Positions 1 through 6,091 of a stretch of 6,517 bases of DNA are shown in pieces. Position 1 is the stretch's first letter, and every line of letters begins with the position of its first letter. Where the stretch lies: assembly GCF_001279725.1 (NCBI RefSeq), contig NZ_LGDE01000072.1, positions 1 through 6,517 on the forward strand, in the 5' to 3' direction. Origin of the DNA: Streptomyces sp. WM4235 (GTDB taxonomy: Bacteria > Actinomycetota > Actinomycetes > Streptomycetales > Streptomycetaceae). The position numbers were made by a program, and so were the translations under genes. The notes under the pieces are model-generated. The model made no database searches, had not been told where the DNA came from, and saw nothing but the letters and a program-made list of their open reading frames with translations.

Positions 1-181
1 TGGCGACCACTTGCGGCAGGCCGAGGGGGAAGTCCCCCACGGCGATGGACAGGCAGAACACCAGGAAGGTCGCCGCCATCAGCGCCAGTGTGACCAGCAC
101 GATCCTGGGCCGCCATACGAAAGAGACCCGTCCGAGCCGCACCCCCGGCGCGACCGTCCGCTTCGCCACTGTCACGTTCAT
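1..181 (-). CDS. Iron-siderophore ABC transporter permease, FecCD family (second permease, 3' part outside window)
   Basis: Only the first 60 codons are present; the gene runs off the left edge. It begins with ATG at 181-179, overlapping the stop of the preceding permease as ATGA, which indicates translational coupling. The visible protein has a basic, cytoplasm-like N-terminus (RTVAPGVRLGRVSFVWRPR), then a hydrophobic stretch at about residues 27-48 that should be the first membrane helix, then VGDFPLGLPQVV. That last stretch matches the start of the first periplasmic loop in FecCD permeases (usual form: G-x-x-x-L-x-x-V). FecCD proteins are the membrane subunits of ABC importers for ferric siderophores, haem or cobalamin and usually act as a pair with another FecCD subunit. 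The identification rests on this short segment and on the complete FecCD gene directly upstream. The substrate cannot be read from it. Confidence 0.85.
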   Translation of the reverse strand, partial: MNVTVAKRTVAPGVRLGRVSFVWRPRIVLVTLALMAATFLVFCLSIAVGDFPLGLPQVVA

Positions 182-1251
182 GCGCTCTTGAACTTTCCCC
201 GCCACACCAGGATCGCGAAGAACGGTGCACCGAGGAGAGCGACGAGGACTCCCGCGTCCAGCTCCCCCGGCCGCACCACGACGCGCCCCACGATGTCGCA
301 GATCAGAAGGACGGCCGCGCCGAGCAGACCCGCGTACGGCACCAGCCAACGGTAATCGGGCCCGGCGAGATACCGGGCCACGTGCGCCACCATCAGTCCG
401 AGGAACGCGATGGGGCCGCACGCCGCCGTGGCCGCGCCCGCCAGCAGGGTGATGGCGACGATGCCCACGGTCCGGATCAGGGCGACGTTCACGCCCAGTC
501 CCCGGGCCACGTCGTCGCCGAGGTTGAGCAGGTTGACGGAGGGCAGGGTGGCCAGCGCCGACACCAGCCCGACCACGATGAACGCGGTCACCGGCCAGAT
601 GACGTCGAACCCGACGCCCGCCACCGAACCGGCGTTCCAGAACCGCAGCGCGTTCAGTGCCGCCTTGTCCGACAGCGCCACCGCCGTCGTCATCGCCATG
701 AGGAACACCGTGACCCCCTGCCCGGCCAGAGCGAGCGTCAGCGGATTGCCGGCGCCCCGGCCGATGCTCGACAGCCCGAACACGACGACGCCGGCGAGCC
801 CGGCGCCCACGAAGGCGAACCAGACGTACTGGAACGGATCGGTGAGCCCGAACAGCGAGATCGCCGACACGACGGCGAACGAGGCTCCGGTGTTCACGCC
901 CAGCAGACCCGTGTCCGCGATGGGGTTGCGCGTGTACCCTTTGACCAGCGCCCCGCCGACGCCCAGCGCGATGCCCGCCACGATCGCGAGCACCGTCCGG
1001 GGCACCCGGACGGTCTGCATGATGAGTCGGGCTTCCGAGGCCTTCTGGTCGGGGTCCGGCCCGGCGAACAATCCGTGCCACGCCTCTGCTGGACTGAGCG
1101 CACGCGCGCCGACCGCGAGAGAGACCACTGCCGCGACCACGAGGACCGCGACCATGACGCCCAAACCCGCCATCCGCCGCCGCCGGGCCTCCGCGACCCG
1201 GGAAGACGCGGGACGTTCAACCGTGATCGTTCCCATGTCGACGTGGGTCAT
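178..1251 (-). CDS. Iron-siderophore ABC transporter permease, FecCD family (FepD/FecC-like), complete
   Basis: This 357-aa protein has the usual length for FecCD permeases (about 330-360 aa), which form the membrane channel for ferric-siderophore uptake. After a basic N-terminal tail (about residues 1-28), hydrophobic segments lie near 29-50, 87-107, 119-134, 143-162, 172-192, 218-238, 258-290, 303-322 and 333-350. Family hallmarks are RVPRTVLAIVAGIALG (82-97), YTRNPIADTGLLGVNTGA (106-123), GDDVARGLGV (245-254), GPIAFLGLMVAHVAR (279-293) and ELDAGVLVALLGAPFF (330-345). In the fourth, the common Pro-His is Ala-His. The stop overlaps the next permease start (ATGA), so the two form an operon. 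Two starts are possible. The ATG at 1251 has AAGGG touching it, which is too close for an ideal ribosome site, and the ATG at 1236 has the same AAGGG about 15 bases away. An in-frame stop at 1293-1291 rules out a much longer protein. No binding lipoprotein precedes it in the window, and I see no convincing IdeR/DmdR iron box. The siderophore is unknown. Confidence 0.95.
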   Translation of the reverse strand: MTHVDMGTITVERPASSRVAEARRRRMAGLGVMVAVLVVAAVVSLAVGARALSPAEAWHGLFAGPDPDQKASEARLIMQTVRVPRTVLAIVAGIALGVGGALVKGYTRNPIADTGLLGVNTGASFAVVSAISLFGLTDPFQYVWFAFVGAGLAGVVVFGLSSIGRGAGNPLTLALAGQGVTVFLMAMTTAVALSDKAALNALRFWNAGSVAGVGFDVIWPVTAFIVVGLVSALATLPSVNLLNLGDDVARGLGVNVALIRTVGIVAITLLAGAATAACGPIAFLGLMVAHVARYLAGPDYRWLVPYAGLLGAAVLLICDIVGRVVVRPGELDAGVLVALLGAPFFAILVWRGKFKSA

Positions 1252-1575
1252 CCCTTGCGTCCGGCGCGTATGACGGGCCGCACGGACACCTCACGCCTGC
1301 GAACGGACGGGACGCCGGCTCGGCGGCAAGTACCAGAGTGCACGGACGTTCCTTTTTCCTGGGTCTGCTGGCAGTAGGCCAGGATAGACCGGCTGGACGG
1401 GCGGCCGACCGGCCGCGGCTTCGACTCCGCCGCCACCCGCCGACCCGGTCGGGCACGGCCTCAGGTTCCGGTCGTGGAGCGAGTCGAGCAGCTCGCCGAC
1501 CCGTACCGCGGCCATGGCGCGCGTTCGCACCGGGCGGCCGTCCGCAACCCCTCGGCAGCGATCCGCCCGGGCCCC
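1252..1575. other. Intergenic region between the 973-aa gene and the permease operon
   Basis: This 324-base gap must contain the 3' untranslated region of the 973-aa gene and the promoter of the permease operon, both read on the minus strand. A perfect 6-bp GC stem with a 4-base loop (GCGGCC at 1401-1406, GGCCGC at 1411-1416) could act as a weak terminator or transcript-end structure. It has no T-run and lies about 160 bases after the stop. On the minus strand a GGAAC (positions 1352-1348) sits about 100 bases upstream of the permease start, but no matching -10 element stands out, so no promoter is called. I see no RNA gene and no mobile element here. Confidence 0.6.
1434..1530 (-). other. 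Possible coding remnant or small gene fragment
   Basis: A minus-strand frame opens with GTG at 1530 (or ATG at 1515) and reads through VRVGELLDSLHDRNLRPC. In the first 30 codons, 28 end in G or C, as in genuine genes of this window. Beyond about 1434 the third-position bias fades, with runs such as GGA, GAA, GGT, CCT, CTA, CCA, GCA and CCA, although the frame stays open to 1291. The pattern suggests either the start of a small gene or a leftover piece of one. No good ribosome site precedes either start; a GAGGGG lies about 18 bases before the GTG. I do not recognise the peptide. Chance is a real alternative in DNA this GC-rich. Confidence 0.2.
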
Positions 1576-4497
1576 TCACTCGGACGCAGACAGCTCCGCG
1601 TCGATCTCCGTGGCCGACCGCAGATGTACGGCCCGCCCGAACAGGTCCCGAACCTCGGGGCGCTCGCCGAAGGGGTACCGGATGTGCCAGTGCGCGACGA
1701 CGTACTCCAAGAGGTCGAAGCGGCCCCCGTGGGCGATCGTCGACGCGGCCAGCAGACTCTGCCGAACACTCAGCATCGTGGTCGGCGGGTCCTGGTAGTT
1801 GCTCTTCCGTACGGTCATCATGGCCTGCATGGCCAGCACGGGCTCGGCGGACGTGTAGAAGTGCGCGTTTCCGGTCCACTTCGGCGGCTCGGCGCCGGAG
1901 TCGGGGTTCCAGTCGTCGAAATCGGCCCGCAGTCCGGGCAGTACCGGTACCGGCAGCTCACGCGGGCCGAAGGGGCGCCCGGCCAGCACGGCGTTGATCA
2001 CGGCGGCGTCCCTGCCGCTCCCCCGGACGAACTCCTCCCGGACCAGGCGGGCGTTGAGCCAGGGATCGTCCTGGGCCAGCAGGGCCGGGATGACGATGTC
2101 AGGGCGTCGGTCGCTGAACTCCGGGGTGCCCGGCTCCACGATCGGAGGCCGTACCTGGGGGGCGGTCAGCAGCGTGTCCCACACCTGCCGGTCGCCATGC
2201 GCGACCAGGGCTCGCAGCGTGTCCTCACTCACGCTCGCCCTGGCCAGTACGACGCGGGTGGGCACGTCGAGGCCGCTCACGACGGCGCCTACGACATCAC
2301 CGCGCGCGAGACCGAGCAGGGCGGCCGGCGCCGCGTGGAGGAGGACGGACCGGCTCTGCTCGACGGGCAGTTCCGCGGACACGGCGTCGAGCAGTTCGGG
2401 CAACGTCCCGTCGAAGCCGGCGGCGAGCAGACGCACGGCGTTCGCCCAGAGTCCGGGAGACCCGCCCAGCCGCTCGCGGACGCGGTCGGCCGCGGCGTCC
2501 CGCTCTGGGCCCACAAGAAAATCGGCGACGGGCACCACGTCGAGCGGCGCACCGCCCTCGGACAGCCGGACAGCGGTGCGCAGCAGCTGCGGCAGCGTCC
2601 CCGAGAAGTACCCGGTGAGGCGCCGCAGGGCCATCCACAGCCCCGCCTCGGCCGCCGGATCACCGGTTGCCGCCCGCCCGAACCGCTCCTCGATGATCCG
2701 GCCGACGGCTTCGACCGGCGCGAAGCAGATCATGTCCTGTACCGGGTGCGCGTACCGGAGTACGTCCTCGGAGTTCACCGCGGGCGTCCAGCCGGGTCGT
2801 ACCGTGGTCTCGCCCTCGGGCACCCACACCGCGGAGCAGTGGCGTCCGGGCCCGAGGTTTCCACGGGCCAAGGTAGCGAGGGCGGTGTCCCGATCGGCGT
2901 ACAGCCGCAGCAGGTCGAGCCCGTTGACCTCGGGGTCGGTCAGGGCGGCCACGACGTCCGGCGGGCAGTCCCCGTGCGCCAGCAGCACCCCGTACCGTTC
3001 GCGTGCGCGCGTGCGATGGTGACGCAGCTCCGGGTCGGCGAGGCGACTGCGCACGAGGTCCCAGTCCACCCGGTACGAGGGGTCGTCGGTGATGGCCTGG
3101 CTCGCGGCGGCGAGCTCGGCCTGGGTGAACAAGCTCAACTGGTAGGGCCGCAGACCGGACTGTAGACGCATGCCCCAGACGCGCAGTGCCTCGTCCAAGA
3201 GGTCGCCCTGCTCCCGGCGCGCCGTCGCGGCCGCTTCCAACGGCTGCGCGGAACCCCGGTCCAGTGCGAGCGCGAACGCTTCGCGCACGTCCTCGTCCCG
3301 GATGCCGCCGCCTCGACCGGCCACCAGCGCCCGCAGCTCGTCGACCCGGTCCGACTCCCACATCCGTATGCCGGCCGTCAGTTGCTGGTACGGGGTGAGC
3401 AGCGCCTCATGGGAGTCGGTCGCGAAGCCCCCGAAGGAGGCGCGCAAGGCCTGTGTGACCAGGCCCGGTTCGCGCGAGTCGAAACACAGTCGCGCCAGGT
3501 CGGCGTCCCACGGGGACGGCGGGCCCTCGATGAGGGCTCGCACCACAGGGGTCCTCGGCAGCGGGTCCGGGGTGCCGGGTTTGAAGGGACGGCCTTCCAA
3601 CAGGGCCAGCCGGATGGCGGGGGCCAGCTCGTACCCCTTGTCGCGTGCCTCACCGACCAGGCCGGTGAGCAGCCACTCGTTGATCTGAGGATCGTCGCGG
3701 AGGAGGAAGGCGCGCTCGATCTCGGGTTCTCCGGAACTGTCGCGGCGCTTGAGGCGGTAGGTGGCGCCGAACATGCCCGCCCACACCGCACGGTCGCCGG
3801 TGTCGATCAGCGACTGGGCGAGCTTGACCCTGTGGCGCCCGGAGGCGAGCCGGTACAGGGGCCACGGGGCGATGCGCTCCAGGAGGCGCTGCGGCAGATC
3901 GCCCGGCGCGAGCCCGATCAACCACGCCACCTCCTTCTTCGGGTCGACGCGCGCATCAGGGGCCTCGGCGCCGGCGTCGTGGCGCGTGGCGGCATCGAGG
4001 AAGGCCGGGAAGTCGCCCGTGAAGCCGCTCGCGAGCAGCTGAAACGCACGCTCCCAGGCCTGCTCGTCGCTGCCCAGCCGGGCCTGAACGCGCCGTTGCA
4101 CCTCCGGCAACGGCGCACTGTTCGGGCCGGAGTCCTCGAAGCGCCCGGTGGGGCCCGCCAGCCACTGCTCCTCGATCTCCGTGGCCGGCACGTCCGCCTG
4201 TCCGGAGCCCGCCGACGCGGTGAGCACGGGGTCGAGGTCGCTGCGGGCGGCGACGAAAGCGGCCTGACGGGCAGTCAATCCCCACTGCTTGAGGACGGCC
4301 GCCACTTCAACGCTCTCGCCGTGTTCGGCGACCCAGTCGCGCAGTCCCTCCGGCGGCACGTTCCACCGTCGGTTCAGGATGCCGGCGCGCCCCCCGGGCC
4401 CGAGTGCTTCGGCGACCTGCGCCGCGGCTTCCCGTCCGGCGTGCCGGAACAGGCGGAGAAACGTAACGTCGGGCTCTTCGATTCCTGGTGTGCTCAC
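1576..4497 (-). CDS. Large hypothetical protein with two duplicated helical modules (973 aa)
   Basis: I do not recognise this protein. It is hydrophilic, has no signal peptide or membrane helix, is rich in Ala, Leu, Arg and Asp, and looks mainly helical, so it is probably a cytoplasmic repeat scaffold of HEAT/ARM type. The same motifs occur in the same order in both halves. W..A..LLA.GF.G..P..LDA is at 148-169 and 684-705. GDR.VW is at 234-239 and 768-773. LL..DDP is at 265-270 and 807-812. GRPF.P is at 302-307 and 840-845. S.EP is at 341-344 and 883-886. VR..F..A is at 404-411 and 949-956. Residues 137-170 and 673-706 match at 16 of 34 positions. A further copy of the first motif lies at 621-643 (W..AL..L.GYFSG). 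I see no nucleotide-binding loop, protease triad or nuclease motif. The start used is GTG; the only candidate ribosome site, GGTGGG, is about 15 bases upstream, so the start is uncertain. The gene appears monocistronic. Confidence 0.85.
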   Translation of the reverse strand: MSTPGIEEPDVTFLRLFRHAGREAAAQVAEALGPGGRAGILNRRWNVPPEGLRDWVAEHGESVEVAAVLKQWGLTARQAAFVAARSDLDPVLTASAGSGQADVPATEIEEQWLAGPTGRFEDSGPNSAPLPEVQRRVQARLGSDEQAWERAFQLLASGFTGDFPAFLDAATRHDAGAEAPDARVDPKKEVAWLIGLAPGDLPQRLLERIAPWPLYRLASGRHRVKLAQSLIDTGDRAVWAGMFGATYRLKRRDSSGEPEIERAFLLRDDPQINEWLLTGLVGEARDKGYELAPAIRLALLEGRPFKPGTPDPLPRTPVVRALIEGPPSPWDADLARLCFDSREPGLVTQALRASFGGFATDSHEALLTPYQQLTAGIRMWESDRVDELRALVAGRGGGIRDEDVREAFALALDRGSAQPLEAAATARREQGDLLDEALRVWGMRLQSGLRPYQLSLFTQAELAAASQAITDDPSYRVDWDLVRSRLADPELRHHRTRARERYGVLLAHGDCPPDVVAALTDPEVNGLDLLRLYADRDTALATLARGNLGPGRHCSAVWVPEGETTVRPGWTPAVNSEDVLRYAHPVQDMICFAPVEAVGRIIEERFGRAATGDPAAEAGLWMALRRLTGYFSGTLPQLLRTAVRLSEGGAPLDVVPVADFLVGPERDAAADRVRERLGGSPGLWANAVRLLAAGFDGTLPELLDAVSAELPVEQSRSVLLHAAPAALLGLARGDVVGAVVSGLDVPTRVVLARASVSEDTLRALVAHGDRQVWDTLLTAPQVRPPIVEPGTPEFSDRRPDIVIPALLAQDDPWLNARLVREEFVRGSGRDAAVINAVLAGRPFGPRELPVPVLPGLRADFDDWNPDSGAEPPKWTGNAHFYTSAEPVLAMQAMMTVRKSNYQDPPTTMLSVRQSLLAASTIAHGGRFDLLEYVVAHWHIRYPFGERPEVRDLFGRAVHLRSATEIDAELSASE

Positions 4498-4513
4498 GCC
4501 ATGACACGCTACC

Positions 4514-4530
4514 CACCGGATTCGCCGGTG
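4514..4530 (-). promoter_or_regulatory. Hairpin in the 5' leader of the 973-aa gene, overlapping its candidate ribosome site
   Basis: CACCGG (4514-4519) and CCGGTG (4525-4530) form a perfect 6-bp stem around the loop ATTCG. On the minus strand it ends about 17 bases before the GTG start at 4497. The only purine-rich candidate ribosome site, GGTGGG (4517-4512), lies partly inside the stem. Folding of the mRNA could therefore limit translation. The structure is seen in the sequence; the regulatory role is inference. Confidence 0.3.
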
Positions 4531-4543
4531 TGGATCACAGGTA

Positions 4544-4562
4544 CCTGCCGGCCGACGGCAGG
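4544..4562. promoter_or_regulatory. Second perfect hairpin upstream of the 973-aa gene
   Basis: CCTGCCG (4544-4550) and CGGCAGG (4556-4562) form a perfect 7-bp stem with the 5-base loop GCCGA. It lies 13 bases beyond the 4514-4530 hairpin, between the 973-aa gene start and the GNAT remnant. It could be part of the leader structure, an operator-like inverted repeat, or a terminator for plus-strand transcription. No T-run follows on either strand, so the function is open. Confidence 0.3.
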
Positions 4563-4627
4563 CGCTCCAGGCCCGCCCGGTGAGTACGGCCGGGCCGTCT
4601 CACCCCCACCGGCGGACCCCTGGCTGA

Positions 4628-4926
4628 AGCCGCACCGCCGGCGACCACCAGGACTGGAACCGGCGGCTGACCATCGAGGACATCGAGGTCGCCCCCCCGG
4701 CCACCGCGGTCGGGGCATCGGCCGGGCCTTGATGGGACAGGCCGTGCACCTCGCCCGGCAACGGGGCGCCGAGCACATCTGGTTGGAGGTGACCAACGTC
4801 AACGCCCCGGCCATCCACGCCTACCGGCGCCTGGGCTTCGCATTCTGCGGCCTGGACACCAGCCTCTACCAAGGCACCGAGTCGGAGGGCGAGCAGGCGC
4901 TCTACATGAGCATGCCCTGCCTTTGA
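4628..4926 (+). pseudogene. Streptothricin-acetyltransferase-like (SatA type) GNAT remnant, frameshifted and N-terminally truncated
   Basis: The C-terminal half of a GNAT N-acetyltransferase can be read in two frames. From about 4643 the first frame gives QDWNRRLTIEDIEVAP, the strand before the acetyl-CoA site. Just after this, at a run of seven C (4692-4698), the reading must shift to a second frame that gives GHRGRGIGRALMGQAV, the acetyl-CoA-binding motif A (R-x-x-G-x-G). That frame continues through WLEVTNVNAPAIHAYRRLGF and GLDTSLYQGT to the stop at 4924-4926. The IED.EVA segment, the A-x-H-x-Y-x-x-x-x-F segment and the G-x-DT-x-LY segment resemble SatA-type enzymes, which acetylate streptothricin. 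Those enzymes are about 170-180 aa; here only about 95 residues remain. In the first frame a TGA at 4625-4627 precedes the homology, and I find no N-terminal half in any frame upstream. The gene is therefore almost certainly dead. The C-run shift alone could be a sequencing error, but the missing N-terminus could not. Confidence 0.8.
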
Positions 4927-4942
4927 ACACACGGCCGACGAA

Positions 4943-4991
4943 CCGGGGCGGGGGGCGCGGGAGCCACCGCCCGGCACGACCGTGACGGTCG
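4943..4991 (+). terminator. Candidate terminator: two adjacent GC hairpins after the GNAT remnant
   Basis: Starting 17 bases after the GNAT stop, CCGGGGCGG (4943-4951) pairs with CCGCCCGG (4967-4974) with one bulged G and a 15-base loop. Immediately after, CGACCG (4977-4982) pairs perfectly with CGGTCG (4986-4991) around TGA. Position and stability suit a T-run-free actinobacterial terminator left from the former GNAT gene. The evidence is structural only. Confidence 0.3.
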
Positions 4992-5094
4992 GCAGCCAGG
5001 CGCCCTCCCCCGACCAGTCCGGCGGTCTGCGCCTACCACCTACGGAACAGCTGGTTACGCAAGACCGTCAGGGGGCATCGCCCGCTCGGCGCCC

Positions 5095-5295
5095 GTGCGT
5101 GCACGGCTGGCGCCGATCTCGTGGAGCCCCCGCATCGTCACACGCGTCAACGACTGTGACATCCGCATCGCCAAGGTCGGGGGCGAACACATCCGGCACG
5201 TCCACGACGCCACCGACGAGTTCATCCGGGTACTCGACGACGAACCGCAGCGGGAGCCGGCCGCGGTTTGGCCTTCCTCAGACATTCACACGTAG
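5095..5295 (+). pseudogene. Truncated cupin-domain protein (N-terminal third only)
   Basis: From GTG at 5095 the frame encodes 66 residues. The core, WSPRIVTRVNDCDIRIAKV (10-28), then GGEHIRHVHDATDEF (29-43) and RVLD (45-48), matches the start of small single-domain cupins of actinobacteria. Cupin motif 1, G(x)5HxH(x)4E(x)6G, is present as G29, H35, H37 and E42. The closing Gly is replaced by Asp49. Homology ends at about residue 50-56, the tail (PAAVWPSSDIHT) looks unrelated, and the stop at 5293-5295 lies inside the 3' end of the convergent methyltransferase gene. Cupin motif 2, with its third metal-binding His, is absent, as is most of the barrel; such proteins are usually about 110-130 aa. 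A metal-binding barrel could not form, so this is most likely a relic. The N-terminal few residues and the start are uncertain: no proper ribosome site is seen, and an AGGGGG lies about 20 bases away. Confidence 0.7.
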
Positions 5296-5942
5296 GCGAT
5301 CAGGGCATACCGTTCGTCGTCCACCGGACCACCCCACAAATCCGGGTGGTTGCTGAGCGGTTCAATCCGCACGCGTGCGGCGAGGGGGCGCACGGCCGAG
5401 GCAAGGTCTTCGGCTCCGATTCCGCCGTTCCACGGCAGCGACTCAGCGCCCGCCACATACGGGACGCCGCTCTGGCCCGCCTCACGCCACCGCCCCTCGA
5501 CCAGCACCAGCCGGCCTCCCGGCCGCAACCGTGTCACCCATTCACGCAGAGCGGCCTCCGGATCAGGCAGCGTCCACACCAGATGCCGCGACAACACGAC
5601 GTCGAAACGCTGCTCCCCCGTCGGGGGCCTCAAGGCGTCACCGACCAAGAAGCGGCCTTCCAGCCCGGCACTCTGAAACTTCGCGCTCGCCTCTTCGACC
5701 ATGCGCGGCGCCAGATCCACCCCGGTCAGCCGGTGCCCGGCCTGGGCCAACAACAGCGAAACCGACCCGGTGCCACAGCCGATGTCGAGCACGTCGACCG
5801 GATTGTTCGGCATCACGGAGCCCAGAAGTCGGGCCCACGCAGCTCGCGTGTTGGCGTCTGTCATCCCGTGATCGGGCTCGTCGTCAAAGGTTGCCGCAGC
5901 GGCATCCCAGTAGGCAGTGATCATCGCAGTACGGTCAGTCAT
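5286..5942 (-). CDS. Class I SAM-dependent methyltransferase (218 aa)
   Basis: This is a small, soluble, single-domain methyltransferase of the UbiE/Methyltransf_11 type. Motif I, VLDIGCGTG (residues 51-59), is the glycine-rich S-adenosylmethionine loop. Motif II, LTGVDLAPRMVEEA (72-85), carries the acidic residue (Asp76) expected to hold the ribose. FLVGDAL (98-104) follows, then FDVVLSRHLVWTLPDPEAAL (113-132) and the conserved LRPGGRLVLVEG (139-150). The start is set at ATG 5942 because the family fold begins with MITAYWDAAAATFDDE just after it; the frame is open 63 codons further upstream, but that part looks unlike any methyltransferase. The ribosome site is weak (GCAGAG touching the ATG). 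The N-terminal YWD..A..FD pattern is common in enzymes that methylate small molecules or metabolites. The substrate cannot be told, and no biosynthetic partner is adjacent. Its last bases overlap the stop of the convergent cupin relic. Confidence 0.93.
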   Translation of the reverse strand: MTDRTAMITAYWDAAAATFDDEPDHGMTDANTRAAWARLLGSVMPNNPVDVLDIGCGTGSVSLLLAQAGHRLTGVDLAPRMVEEASAKFQSAGLEGRFLVGDALRPPTGEQRFDVVLSRHLVWTLPDPEAALREWVTRLRPGGRLVLVEGRWREAGQSGVPYVAGAESLPWNGGIGAEDLASAVRPLAARVRIEPLSNHPDLWGGPVDDERYALIAYV

Positions 5943-5972
5943 CTCTGCATGCTCGCAGCAGCCACTGACACG

Positions 5973-6000
5973 CCGGACGCCAGACGCCAGACGCCAGACG
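5973..6000. repeat. Four-copy heptamer tandem repeat, unit CCAGACG
   Basis: Three perfect copies of CCAGACG lie at 5980-5986, 5987-5993 and 5994-6000. They are preceded by a one-mismatch copy, CCGGACG (5973-5979), and followed by a decayed CAGACAG (6001-6007). On the minus strand the unit reads CGTCTGG. The array sits 31-58 bases upstream of the methyltransferase start, where a leader or promoter would be expected. A 7-base unit outside a gene can change copy number by slippage without damaging a protein. An effect on expression is possible but not shown. Confidence 0.85.
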
Positions 6001-6091
6001 CAGACAGAGAATGTGGGTCCAGGCAACCAGTTCCGGCGCAGCGAGCAACCGCTGTCGCGAATCCGACTCACCCACCTCCGCAACCACAGGT

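Noticed and set aside
1348..1352. GGAAC on the minus strand as the -35 element of an ECF-sigma promoter for the permease operon.
   Set aside because: No CGTC or GTT type -10 appears at 15-18 bases, and a lone 5-base match is expected by chance.
1371..1390. Possible iron box around GTAGGCCAGGATA.
   Set aside because: It is not palindromic and lacks the paired TTAGG/CCTAA half-sites of the DmdR1/IdeR consensus.
1565..1572. GCCCGGGC palindrome directly after the 973-aa gene stop as a terminator.
   Set aside because: It is an 8-base palindrome with no loop, so it cannot form a stable hairpin, and it is common in GC-rich DNA.
1474..3165. Plus-strand open frame of 563 codons inside the 973-aa gene.
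   Set aside because: Its translation is low-complexity Gly/Arg/Pro/Gln-rich with no recognisable motif, while the minus frame has consistent helical repeats and normal third-position bias.
3382..4926. Long plus-strand open frame (514 codons) antisense to the 973-aa gene and running into the GNAT remnant.
   Set aside because: Most of it is a shadow of the minus-strand gene caused by high GC. Only the last part (from 4699) shows family motifs, and that belongs to the GNAT relic.
5032..5095. Plus-strand frame reading YHLRNSWLRKTVRG as a possible transposase or other gene fragment.
   Set aside because: It is too short to assign, has no family motif I can name and contains a rare TTA codon, so chance is at least as likely.
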